IMG/VR virus record: IMGVR_UViG_3300042900_000804
Coordinates: 1-24,173 of that record
Length of the DNA: 24,173 nt
Source: a virus
Strand: one strand, 5' to 3'
The notes beneath the pieces are model-generated. The model was given only the letters and a program-made list of their open reading frames with translations. It was not told where the DNA came from and ran no database searches. Within the stretch, counting starts at the first letter, position 1, and each line of letters begins with the position of its first letter. Shown here piece after piece: positions 1 through 6,865 of the stretch. The position numbers and the translations under genes were made by a program.

Positions 1-147
1 CTTCCCTCCATATTTTCCTCCATTCTTCCCTCCATTCTTCCCTCCATATTTCCCGCCATTCTTCCCACCATTCTTCCCCCCATTCTTCCCACCATTCTTC
101 CCCCCGTACTTCCCCCCGTACTTCCCACCATACTTCCCACCAATCTT
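1..147. repeat. 12-bp tandem repeat array (TTCCCNCCATNC-like units)
   Basis: About twelve head-to-tail copies of a 12-base unit with consensus close to TTCCCNCCATTC cover the left edge of the window and continue beyond it. The unit length is a multiple of three, so copies can be gained or lost without disturbing the coded FPPx repeat. The copies have drifted at a few fixed positions only. Confidence 0.85.
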
Positions 148-154
148 TAAATAA
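2..154 (+). CDS. C-terminal end of a protein with FPP(F/Y) repeats (partial, 5' end outside window)
   Basis: The reading frame beginning at base 2 stays open to TAA at 152-154 and codes twelve consecutive four-residue units of the type Phe-Pro-Pro-Phe or Phe-Pro-Pro-Tyr, ending in FPPIFK. Between units the first Pro codon varies only in its third base (CCT, CCA, CCC, CCG), and the main non-silent change swaps Phe for Tyr, so the aromatic-Pro-Pro pattern is kept. That favours this frame, although all six frames are free of stops across the repeat. The following fibre-type gene starts 12 bases after this stop, which fits a structural or adhesion protein of the same operon, but its function cannot be named from the tail alone. 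The reverse strand reads as a GGK(Y/N) repeat but has no usual start codon. Confidence 0.55.
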   Translation, partial: FPPYFPPFFPPFFPPYFPPFFPPFFPPFFPPFFPPYFPPYFPPYFPPIFK

Positions 155-165
155 AGAGTTATTCA

Positions 166-429
166 ATGGCAAATACTATTAAATTAAAAAGATCAGCAAC
201 ATCTTCTAGCAGCCCAGCGTCGCTAGAGCATGGTGAATTGGCAATAAATTACACAGATGAAAAATTATTCTATAAAAACGCGTCTAATTTAATAAAAGAA
301 TTTTCCTTAGACCAAAGTTCAGGAATAAGTGCTGGTGGAAATATAAATGGGGGAACTCCAATCGATGTTTTATTAGAAGCTGAAGTTACTAATAATATAA
401 TAATCTTATATGATGGCGGGGAAATCTAA
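166..429 (+). CDS. Small fibre-type structural protein
   Basis: This 87-residue protein begins MANTIKLKRSA and has, near residues 20-35, the pattern LEHGELAINYTDEKLFYK. That is a version of the N-terminal module of many phage tail-fibre and tropism-type proteins, where 'LGELAINTxDGKLF' follows a short beta-strand. It lacks the long repetitive shaft that normally follows, so it may be a free-standing attachment or adaptor domain. The start has a weak purine stretch (AAAGAG) 7 bases upstream. Its stop codon TAA overlaps the ATG of the large fibre gene by one base, so the two are translationally coupled and probably act together. No catalytic motif is visible. The family assignment is from pattern recognition only. 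Confidence 0.6.
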   Translation: MANTIKLKRSATSSSSPASLEHGELAINYTDEKLFYKNASNLIKEFSLDQSSGISAGGNINGGTPIDVLLEAEVTNNIIILYDGGEI

Positions 430-2693
430 TGGCAGCAACTATTCAATTTAAAAGAGGCTTAGCAGCATCTTGGACGTCAGTAAACCCCACTCTTGCTGTT
501 GGTGAATGTGGTTTTGAAAGTGATACTAGAAAATTAAAAATTGGAACTGGATCAACTGCTTGGACTTCTCTTCCGTATTTTGTTGGAGACGTATCAGCAG
601 CTAATCTAAATGATCTTGCAGATGTAACTATTACATCGGCCACGGACGGCGACTTCCTTCGCTGGAACGGGACAGCGTGGATAAATGATGCCGTCAATCT
701 CTCAACAGACACTGTCGGAAATTACATGGTTGACCTTACCCAAGGAACTGGAGTAACCATTACCCATACTCCAGGAGAAGGCTCTAACGCAACAATTGCA
801 ATTGGCCAAAGCGTTGCAACTTCTGCAACTCCAACATTTGCAGGACTTACCATTAATGGTGCAAGTATTATTATCGAAGGTGCAACAGCAAACGAGTTTG
901 AAACAACATTAGCTATTACAGATCCAACCGAAGACAGAACTGTCACCTTTCCTGACGCTACTGGCACAGTTGCTTTAGTCTCAGATCTCACAACTCATGC
1001 AAACCTAACAGAAGCTCATGGCGCAACTGGAGCAGTTGTTGGGACTACAAACACTCAAACTCTTACTAACAAGACACTTACCTCTCCAGTCATAAACACT
1101 CCAACTGGAATTGTTAAAGCAGATGTTGGCCTTGGAAACGTTGACAACACTTCGGACGCAAATAAACCGGTATCTACAGCAGGACAAACTGCTCTTGATC
1201 TAAAGGCAAACTTAGCAAATCCCACATTTACGGGAACAGTCGCTGCAGCAAATCTTACACTTTCTGGCGATCTAACAGTCAATGGCACAACTACAACAAT
1301 TAACTCTACAACACTTACTGTTGATGATAAAAATATTGAACTTGGGGCAGTAACTTCTCCTACAGACTCAACGGCTGATGGTGGTGGAATTACGCTCAAA
1401 GGAGCTACTGATAAGACCTTTAACTGGATAGATTCAACTGACGCATGGACTTCATCTGAAGATCTGAACCTTCTAGCTGGTAAAGTTTATGAGATTGATG
1501 GGACATCAGTACTTAGTTCAACAACTCTTGGATCTGGCGTTACCAGTTCGTCCCTTACTTCACTAGGAACTATAGCTGCCGGTGTTTGGAACGGAACATT
1601 GATTGGGTCAACATATGGTGGAACCGGCGTAAATAATGGTTCAAGTACAATAACTCTTGGTGGCAATCTTACAACATCTGGAGCATTCGCTACCACCCTT
1701 ACGGTAGGAGCTAATACAAGCGTAACCCTTCCTTCAACAGGAACTCTAGCAACTCTTGATGGAACAGAAACATTCACTAACAAAACACTAACTAGCCCGA
1801 CACTCACTACCCCAACTCTTGGGGTAGCTTCTGCTACAACAATCAATAAAGTTACCTTGACTGCTCCGACAACTGGATCGACACTAACTATTGCTGACGG
1901 TAAGACGCTCACAGTCAGCAACACCCTTACATTTACTGGCACTGATTCTTCATCAGTTGCATTTGGCACGGGGGGTACAGTTGCCTATACTGATGTTGCA
2001 ACCCTTTCATCCCTCACGAGTATTGGCACTATTGGCACCGGCACATGGCAAGGGACTTTGATTGGTGCAACTTACGGTGGCACTGGTGTAAACAATGGTT
2101 CTAATACAATTACACTTGGTGGAAACTTTACAACATCTGGAGCATTTACCACTACCCTTACAGCCACAGCAACAACTACTTTAACTCTACCAACTACTGG
2201 GACTCTAGCGACCCTTGACGGCACCGAAACTTTTACCAATAAAACTTTTACAAGTCCAGTAACTAATACTCCTACCCTAACACTTTCTACCTCATCTTCT
2301 ACTACAGATGCTAGACTATCTTGGGATTCTACCAATAAAAAATTGCAAGTAGGTAATGGAACAATATCTTTGGACTTTGCATCATCCAATGTCATCACTA
2401 ATGCCCAGGCCGCTAGCTATACTCTTGTGTTAGCTGACAAAGATAAGCTTGTAGAGATAAGCAATGGATCAGCCAATACACTGACTGTTCCATTAAACTC
2501 TTCTGTAGCTTTCCCAATTGGAACTCAAATTACAATCCTACAAACAGGGGCGGGAGCAACAACGATAACGGCAACAGGCGGCGTGACAGTCAATGCTACC
2601 CCTGGTCTGATTTTAAGAGCACAGTGGTCTTCAGTTACTTTAATAAAAAGAGCTGAAAATACTTGGGTGGCACTTGGAGACTTGAGAGCCTAG
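429..2693 (+). CDS. Tail fibre protein with Mtd-like N-terminal domain
   Basis: This 754-residue protein is a probable tail fibre or receptor-binding shaft. Residues 1-50 (MAATIQFKRGLAASW, then VGECGFESDTRKLKIG) match the N-terminal domain seen in major-tropism-determinant-like and other fibre proteins. The middle is Thr/Ser/Gly-rich and low in charge, with repeated beta-rich modules such as TLTNKTLTSP (near residues 210, 448 and 602) and YGGTGVNNGS (twice), typical of trimeric fibre shafts. Residues about 655-754 form a distinct terminal domain containing LVLADKDKLVEISNG, a pattern I associate with fibres of aquatic phages. The ATG overlaps the previous stop, with a GGGG Shine-Dalgarno about 7 bases upstream. 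The stop TAG shares three bases with the stop codon of the convergent oxygenase gene. The sequence has slightly more GC-rich codons than its neighbours. Confidence 0.85.
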   Translation: MAATIQFKRGLAASWTSVNPTLAVGECGFESDTRKLKIGTGSTAWTSLPYFVGDVSAANLNDLADVTITSATDGDFLRWNGTAWINDAVNLSTDTVGNYMVDLTQGTGVTITHTPGEGSNATIAIGQSVATSATPTFAGLTINGASIIIEGATANEFETTLAITDPTEDRTVTFPDATGTVALVSDLTTHANLTEAHGATGAVVGTTNTQTLTNKTLTSPVINTPTGIVKADVGLGNVDNTSDANKPVSTAGQTALDLKANLANPTFTGTVAAANLTLSGDLTVNGTTTTINSTTLTVDDKNIELGAVTSPTDSTADGGGITLKGATDKTFNWIDSTDAWTSSEDLNLLAGKVYEIDGTSVLSSTTLGSGVTSSSLTSLGTIAAGVWNGTLIGSTYGGTGVNNGSSTITLGGNLTTSGAFATTLTVGANTSVTLPSTGTLATLDGTETFTNKTLTSPTLTTPTLGVASATTINKVTLTAPTTGSTLTIADGKTLTVSNTLTFTGTDSSSVAFGTGGTVAYTDVATLSSLTSIGTIGTGTWQGTLIGATYGGTGVNNGSNTITLGGNFTTSGAFTTTLTATATTTLTLPTTGTLATLDGTETFTNKTFTSPVTNTPTLTLSTSSSTTDARLSWDSTNKKLQVGNGTISLDFASSNVITNAQAASYTLVLADKDKLVEISNGSANTLTVPLNSSVAFPIGTQITILQTGAGATTITATGGVTVNATPGLILRAQWSSVTLIKRAENTWVALGDLRA
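1548..2279 (+). repeat. Internal duplication in the tail fibre gene (1548-1820 and 2007-2279)
   Basis: Two 273-base segments, 459 bases apart, align without gaps and code closely similar 91-residue modules running from SSLTS through YGGTGVNNGS and LDGTETFTNKT to TPTL. Most of the DNA differences are at third codon positions, so the protein is conserved while the DNA has drifted. This points to an old in-frame duplication rather than a recent one. Confidence 0.85.
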
Positions 2694-3232
2694 TCTTTCT
2701 TAACGCACCAAAAGTTAGTAGAGCACCAACGGTATCCGCTCTTTATTTCTCTGACTTGATGTGGAAATCCATCTTTAGCTGGGAAGCAAATAAACATTCC
2801 AGGCTCTGGTTTAATAAGTAAATCTTGTTCAGGGAAGTAAATCTCTCCACCTTCATAATCATCATTATAGTAGAGTACTGAACTAAGGTCTCTTGATGGG
2901 TATCCGGCACCAGTCTTGAGTCCAACACTTTCATTTTGAGCAGATCCATGATCCAAGTGAACTGGCATTGAATCCCCAGTTTTCATCTCGACTATACTAG
3001 TTACGCCTTCATCATAAACTTTGCAATTAAAAGAAGTTTCAATAATTCCCTTTAATGTATTATGATATTTTTCCAAAAGATTAGGTAGGGTAGGACTACC
3101 ATTCCCGGCATAAACACCAAATGGCGAATATCCAGATTCATCAATCATAACTGGTGTATTTTTTAAATACAGTATAATTTGTTCTAAATCTTTTCTATCT
3201 ATAATATTTTTAGTAATATGAATCTTATCCAA
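2690..3232 (-). CDS. 2OG-Fe(II) oxygenase, prolyl-hydroxylase-like (TTG start)
   Basis: Probable 2-oxoglutarate- and Fe(II)-dependent hydroxylase of 180 residues. With the TTG start, the iron ligands are H92-x-D94 (in VHLDHG) and H158 (in FPHQV), with R168 ten residues later placed to bind the 2-oxoglutarate carboxylate. YYNDDYEGGEIYFP between them is the family's core-strand signature. I chose TTG at 3232 because AAAGGAG lies six bases upstream; the longer ATG start at 3349 would overlap the preceding gene by 125 bases and lacks such a site. The TTG start overlaps the stop of the upstream oxygenase by 8 bases, so the pair is coupled. It is the last gene of a three-oxygenase minus-strand operon. 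The substrate is unknown. Confidence 0.85.
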   Translation of the reverse strand: MDKIHITKNIIDRKDLEQIILYLKNTPVMIDESGYSPFGVYAGNGSPTLPNLLEKYHNTLKGIIETSFNCKVYDEGVTSIVEMKTGDSMPVHLDHGSAQNESVGLKTGAGYPSRDLSSVLYYNDDYEGGEIYFPEQDLLIKPEPGMFICFPAKDGFPHQVREIKSGYRWCSTNFWCVKKD

Positions 3233-4040
3233 AATTAGCTCCTTTAGAAAATATTGGCTTGGAATATAGGTCATAGTCGATCTTGTCTCGATAGGCCCAA
3301 TGTCTAGTGAAGGATCTTTCTCCAGGTAAAAATCCTCCCTTGACTGCATGAACTATTCTGGATAAGTCTATTAGGATAAAATCCCCTTCACTCCAATTCC
3401 ACCAAAAGGCATCTTGTTCTTTTTCTACAATTTCTGCAAAAACCCATTCAGTAATTTGTTTATATAGTTCAATGTCCAAACTAGAAGGTTCACTTAAGCC
3501 AACTCTGCAAAGTACCTCTCCGTTATAATATGGATGTAGTCTTAGTATTTTTCTACCATTATTCAAATGAGAAATAACACAAGGTCTTTCTATGTTTAAA
3601 CTATCTGCGTCTTTTATAAAACAATTGTCTAAAAATGTTTTCCATTGATCATTTAACCTATAATACAAAGCAGAAGAGTCAATGAAACCTGTTGCGCCAA
3701 ATTCATTTGAGCAAATAAATTTATCCATTCTCCATGAAGCTGCTACTTGAGGCCTAGATCTCTCTACATGCTCTAAGTGCCAGGGTATAAACAGGCTATC
3801 AATAGAACGTTCTTGGTCTTTAGTCATTTCAAAAGTTACCATATGGTCTTCTATGTGAGAATGATCAACGTAACCCCAGTCTAGCTTTTGACCGAACAAA
3901 GACATAAAGTCTAATTGTTCTGTGTCATTTAAATTTATTTTAGGAAATATAAGTAAACCATTTTTTAAAAATAAATTTATATAATTATCTATATTAAATT
4001 CAATATCTTTTAAAGAAGAATTTTTTATTATATTATTCAT
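3225..4040 (-). CDS. TauD/TfdA-like 2OG-Fe(II) oxygenase with HxE motif
   Basis: This 271-residue protein resembles the TauD/TfdA and clavaminate-synthase-like branch of 2OG oxygenases, unlike its neighbours, which are prolyl-hydroxylase-like. Residues 86-91 (PWHLEH) give H88-x-E90; the distal ligand is H231 in LSRIVHAVKGG, followed by the GERSFTRHW block with R242 and R246, one of which should bind 2-oxoglutarate. Glu in place of the usual Asp in the metal triad is known in clavaminate synthase and AsnO-type enzymes, so activity is likely retained. The ATG sits one base after the stop of the preceding oxygenase, with TTAAGG four bases upstream. Middle gene of the minus-strand operon. Substrates in this branch are usually small molecules or free amino acids; the actual one here is unknown. 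Confidence 0.75.
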   Translation of the reverse strand: MNNIIKNSSLKDIEFNIDNYINLFLKNGLLIFPKINLNDTEQLDFMSLFGQKLDWGYVDHSHIEDHMVTFEMTKDQERSIDSLFIPWHLEHVERSRPQVAASWRMDKFICSNEFGATGFIDSSALYYRLNDQWKTFLDNCFIKDADSLNIERPCVISHLNNGRKILRLHPYYNGEVLCRVGLSEPSSLDIELYKQITEWVFAEIVEKEQDAFWWNWSEGDFILIDLSRIVHAVKGGFLPGERSFTRHWAYRDKIDYDLYSKPIFSKGANFG

Positions 4041-4041
4041 T

Positions 4042-4662
4042 TTACCTTAATTCTGTAATCGTATAAAAAGATGGAGTTGTATATCTTTCTCCAGAAATAA
4101 CTGGCTTAACTCCATGTAGATAGTTTATATCTCCCGGATGGGCAACAGCCAGCCCAGGTTGTGGCGTAATGACCAAGTCGTGATCAGGATAATACAGTTC
4201 CCCACCTTGAAAATCATCATTGTAATAAAATAAAGAATTTATATCATATGTTGGAAATGGATTAGGTCTTCCATCATTAGTTTGTTTGTCTGCATGAGGT
4301 CTCTGCTCCATCCCAGGACGCCATTTAATTATTACTGGAGGTCTTGTGGATAGTTCAACATTAAAAGATTGTTCTAAAAATTGTTTCATTTTTTGAATGT
4401 ATCTATCAACAATATTGTAAACTTCAATATTAATTTTCTTCAGAATATCCCAGCTACACTGTCTATCGGCCCAGTAAGATGCATCATAGATGCATGTCCC
4501 ATCATCAGCATATTGGTTCTCTCCAGCATCCATCCATTCGTTAATGGTGGGCAAAAATTTTTGAATTACTTTAAGATCTTCTAATTCAATAAAATTTTTA
4601 TAAATTTTTATATTGTCAGTAGAACCGCCAAAATAACCTGGTTCAACGAGTGACTTTTCCAT
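4042..4662 (-). CDS. 2OG-Fe(II) oxygenase, prolyl-hydroxylase-like
   Basis: 206-residue 2OG/Fe(II) oxygenase, first gene of the minus-strand operon. Ligands are H123-x-D125 (RPHADKQ) and H183 (YLHGVKP), with R193 in SGERYTTP as the 2-oxoglutarate-binding Arg. FYYNDDFQGGELYYPD at about residues 145-160 is the same core signature as in the gene at 2690-3232, so the two are related although they differ elsewhere. PPVIIKWRPG before the HxD is typical of the prolyl-hydroxylase-like group. AGAGG lies a few bases upstream of the ATG, and an extended -10 promoter lies about 55 bases upstream. It is divergent from the oxygenase gene at 4766. A host or virion target is possible; none is shown by the sequence. 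Confidence 0.85.
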   Translation of the reverse strand: MEKSLVEPGYFGGSTDNIKIYKNFIELEDLKVIQKFLPTINEWMDAGENQYADDGTCIYDASYWADRQCSWDILKKINIEVYNIVDRYIQKMKQFLEQSFNVELSTRPPVIIKWRPGMEQRPHADKQTNDGRPNPFPTYDINSLFYYNDDFQGGELYYPDHDLVITPQPGLAVAHPGDINYLHGVKPVISGERYTTPSFYTITELR

Positions 4663-4687
4663 ATTTTGCCTCTTAATTTCTGTAGAC

Positions 4688-4717
4688 TTGACTACTGACT
4701 AAAACCCATGGTAAAGT
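4688..4717 (+). promoter_or_regulatory. Candidate promoter for the rightward oxygenase operon
   Basis: TTGACT at 4688-4693 is close to the -35 consensus, and TAAAGT at 4712-4717 is an imperfect -10 at 18-base spacing. It overlaps the leftward -10 element, so the two operons may share a control region. The -10 match is poor and this is tentative. Confidence 0.25.
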
Positions 4718-4723
4718 ATAGCA
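4715..4723 (-). promoter_or_regulatory. Candidate extended -10 promoter for the minus-strand oxygenase operon
   Basis: On the minus strand the sequence reads TG-C-TATACT, an extended -10 element with five of six matches to TATAAT. Transcription would begin near 4708 and give a leader of about 45 bases before the ATG at 4662. It lies in the only gap between the divergent oxygenase operons. Confidence 0.45.
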
Positions 4724-4755
4724 CTACATACGCTAGGTAGCTAGCCAAAAAAACT

Positions 4756-4768
4756 GGAGATTAAATTG
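4756..4768 (+). promoter_or_regulatory. Ribosome binding site selecting a TTG start
   Basis: GGAG at 4756-4759 precedes TTG at 4766-4768 by six bases. No in-frame ATG lies near, so the oxygenase gene at 4766 very likely starts with TTG. Confidence 0.7.
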
Positions 4769-5440
4769 GAAATTTACAACATAGAAGAACCAAAATTAGG
4801 AATAATCCTCTATAGAAATGCTATATCAGAAGAAGTAAATATCCCACAAAGACTAGAGACTACACTAAAAGATAGTAATCACGAATACTTCAAATGGAAT
4901 GAAGCTATGGTTGGATATAATGAAAAAATGCCAGATTATAGAGATTGCTATGATTTAAAAATAGGACCAAAACATTGGCCTCATCTTCCAGAAGAATTAT
5001 CAGAAATTAAAAATGTTTACGATGACTACAATTCTGTTTTAGCTACATGTTTAGAAGATTATGAAAAAAGATATAATTTTAAAATGGAATTTATGGAAGC
5101 AATTAACTTTATAAAATACGGAGAAGGTCAACATTTCCAAGTTCATACGGATTCAGGTTTTTCATACTTTTGCACACTTTCTTCAGTCGGATTCTTCAAT
5201 GACGATTATGAAGGAGGAGAGCTTTGGTTCCCTTATCTAAACCTTAAATTCAAAGCTCAAAAGGGAGATGTTATATTTTTCCCTTCAACGTACATCTATG
5301 CACATGGATCAATGGAAGTAACTAAAGGTACAAAGTATAGTGCAGTAACAATGTATAACTACAATGAGATTGGGCAAGCGAATACTGCATCTTCAGGGGT
5401 TCCAATTTCACCTCTGCCAACTTTAACAAAAGCCAATTAA
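4766..5440 (+). CDS. 2OG-Fe(II) oxygenase, prolyl-hydroxylase-like, Lys at the 2OG-binding site
   Basis: 224-residue 2OG/Fe(II) oxygenase starting with TTG. Metal ligands are H127-x-D129 (FQVHTDSG) and H180 (YAHGSMEV). FFNDDYEGGELWFP at about 143-156 and QKGDVIFFPSTY are strong family signatures. Where the other oxygenases here have Arg ten residues after the distal His, this one has K190 (KGTKYSAV); Lys at that site is normal in collagen-type prolyl 4-hydroxylases, so it should still bind 2-oxoglutarate. It opens the rightward operon, and the GPx-like gene follows after one base. The region after residue 205 is a short flexible tail. The substrate is unknown. Confidence 0.85.
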   Translation: MEIYNIEEPKLGIILYRNAISEEVNIPQRLETTLKDSNHEYFKWNEAMVGYNEKMPDYRDCYDLKIGPKHWPHLPEELSEIKNVYDDYNSVLATCLEDYEKRYNFKMEFMEAINFIKYGEGQHFQVHTDSGFSYFCTLSSVGFFNDDYEGGELWFPYLNLKFKAQKGDVIFFPSTYIYAHGSMEVTKGTKYSAVTMYNYNEIGQANTASSGVPISPLPTLTKAN

Positions 5441-5441
5441 A

Positions 5442-6122
5442 ATGAATGATAACTCACAAGAATCAATTGTAGAATATGTGGATAATAACATATATGATTT
5501 TCCACTTAAGTCAATAGACGGACAAGACGGCGTCTTGAAAAGCCTAAAGGGAAAAGTTTCTATGTTATTTAACGTAACTGGAGAATGCGCAAACTCTCCT
5601 CAGTACACGATTATCCAAGACATATACAATGAATACAAAGATTTTGGCTTTGAAGTATTAGCACTACCCAGTACAGATTTTTGCCAAGATGCCTATGGTC
5701 AATTTGCAGACTCTAACTCCAGCGCAGAAAATATGAGAGATCATATGAAGGAATTATATAAGACAGATTTACCATTTTCTGAGATGGTAAATATCCTAGA
5801 TGCAAGTAAGGACAAAGAAGATTATAAAAGAGTTAGAGAAGAGTACGATAAGACTGATGTAGATTACTATGAGCCAAAGGGTGAAATGCATCCTCTTTTC
5901 AAAGAGTTTCAGCAAAATAGCGATTTAATTCATGGAAATTTTGAAAAATTCATTATATCTAGGGATGGCTCTAAGTATATTAGATTTTGCAACTCAGACC
6001 TATTGAGTATGGGTTATGAAAGTGGAGAAAGAAATATTTCTCCTGAACAGGCTTTACAAAACATTAAAAAAGCAATAGAAGAATTTATCAAAGAAGAATA
6101 TGACGAAGATAACATTAACTAA
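5442..6122 (+). CDS. Glutathione-peroxidase-like thioredoxin-fold protein, divergent
   Basis: 226-residue protein with the thioredoxin-fold layout of glutathione peroxidases (GPx). LKGKVSMLFNVTGECANSPQ aligns with the block that in active GPx reads NVASKCGFTPQY, and C49 falls at or next to the peroxidatic position. EYKDFGFEVLALPSTDF aligns with the next block, but the usual FPCNQF is replaced by LPSTDF, so the conserved Cys, Asn and Gln are lost. Near the end GNFEKFIISRDG matches the WNFEKFLVDRDG block with Trp replaced by Gly. There is an acidic insertion of about 40 residues around 115-155. Peroxidase activity is doubtful; a redox-partner or structural role is possible. It follows an oxygenase gene with a one-base gap and no clear Shine-Dalgarno, so translation is probably coupled. 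Confidence 0.6.
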   Translation: MNDNSQESIVEYVDNNIYDFPLKSIDGQDGVLKSLKGKVSMLFNVTGECANSPQYTIIQDIYNEYKDFGFEVLALPSTDFCQDAYGQFADSNSSAENMRDHMKELYKTDLPFSEMVNILDASKDKEDYKRVREEYDKTDVDYYEPKGEMHPLFKEFQQNSDLIHGNFEKFIISRDGSKYIRFCNSDLLSMGYESGERNISPEQALQNIKKAIEEFIKEEYDEDNIN

Positions 6123-6801
6123 AACTCATCAAAATCCACCCAAGATACAACAGTCTAGACTTAAACGAGACTGGATGGATGAGACGTACAATAAGCACGC
6201 GTACAAGTGCCTACCGATGTCGGCAGCTAATGTAAATGGCTGGGAATTGGTCTTGCAGCAAGATGTAGTAGTCCAATGGGATGGCGGGAATACTCCACCA
6301 AGAGTTTTAGAAGGCGAATTCTTTAACGATAGACCTGTTGTAATTCCCTCTATAATTGGCATTATGTCTTTTGCCACAGGATGGGCTATTAATACCGAAG
6401 AAGGATATGATACCTGGATAACTGGATCTCCAAACTATTTTGTAGATGGAGCAGCGCCCTTATCTGCTACTATACCAAGTTCTTGGTGGCCAGATGAATT
6501 TAATATGAACTGGAAAATTACGAAAATTGGAGAACCGGTCAGATTTGAAGCTGGGATGCCGTTCATGTTTTTTAATATCTATAAGAATGATCTTCTAGAA
6601 AATACCGAGGTATTAGTTGAAAATCTTTGGGATAAACCAGAACTAATGGCCCAACGCCAATCTTATGGCGATGCAAAAATGAAGAAACTTCATGATCAAC
6701 CCTGGACTTGGATGAATGGCATTAGAACTGGCCTAGATGAAAATGGTAACCAAATTGGGCCAAAACATGATGGGCTATTAAAGCTTAGTGAACCAAATTA
6801 A
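6100..6801 (+). CDS. DUF6065-like protein of unknown function
   Basis: 233-residue soluble protein. The stretch RDWMDETYNKHAYKCLP followed by MSAANVNGWEL and VQWDGGN resembles the conserved core of the uncharacterised DUF6065 family, which carries similar 'RWMD...CLPLNIANAHGWE' patterns; this is recalled, not searched. It is Trp-rich (for instance SSWWPDEFNMNWK) and contains no metal-binding or nucleotide-binding motif I recognise. The ATG at 6100 overlaps the GPx-like gene by 23 bases and has AAAGAAG just upstream; a later start at Met26 would remove part of the conserved core. Gene order ties it to the oxygenase block, which suggests but does not prove a joint role. Confidence 0.5.
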   Translation: MTKITLTKTHQNPPKIQQSRLKRDWMDETYNKHAYKCLPMSAANVNGWELVLQQDVVVQWDGGNTPPRVLEGEFFNDRPVVIPSIIGIMSFATGWAINTEEGYDTWITGSPNYFVDGAAPLSATIPSSWWPDEFNMNWKITKIGEPVRFEAGMPFMFFNIYKNDLLENTEVLVENLWDKPELMAQRQSYGDAKMKKLHDQPWTWMNGIRTGLDENGNQIGPKHDGLLKLSEPN

Positions 6802-6836
6802 GATATCGTACTAAAATAGTAAATTTACAAAAATTT

Positions 6837-6845
6837 TGGTACTAT
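6837..6845 (+). promoter_or_regulatory. Candidate extended -10 promoter
   Basis: TG-G-TACTAT fits an extended -10 element, with transcription predicted near 6852 and a leader of about 26 bases before the ATG at 6878. The surrounding bases (ATTTTGGTACTAT...ATATG) closely resemble those at 8583-8606. Confidence 0.4.
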
Positions 6846-6865
6846 ATGTGATATGCCCAGAATCC

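Noticed and set aside
1-147. Possible CRISPR-like or reverse-strand GGK(Y/N) repeat gene
   Set aside because: Units are only 12 bases with no spacers, and the reverse frame has no ATG, GTG or TTG start at its head; silent Pro-codon variation favours the + frame.
443-2398. Long minus-strand open frames across the fibre gene (up to 160 residues)
   Set aside because: They mirror the Thr/Ser-rich plus-strand gene, have no ribosome sites, and code for low-complexity Val/Pro/Ser sequence typical of shadows.
3233-3349. Longer ATG start at 3349 for the first minus-strand oxygenase
   Set aside because: It overlaps the upstream gene by 125 bases, has no good ribosome site, and the extra residues have no family counterpart; TTG at 3232 has a strong site.
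4731-4745. GCTAG direct repeat (GCTAG-GTA-GCTAG) as an operator
   Set aside because: Only two copies five bases long, not a proper inverted repeat, and seen once; too little to support a binding site.
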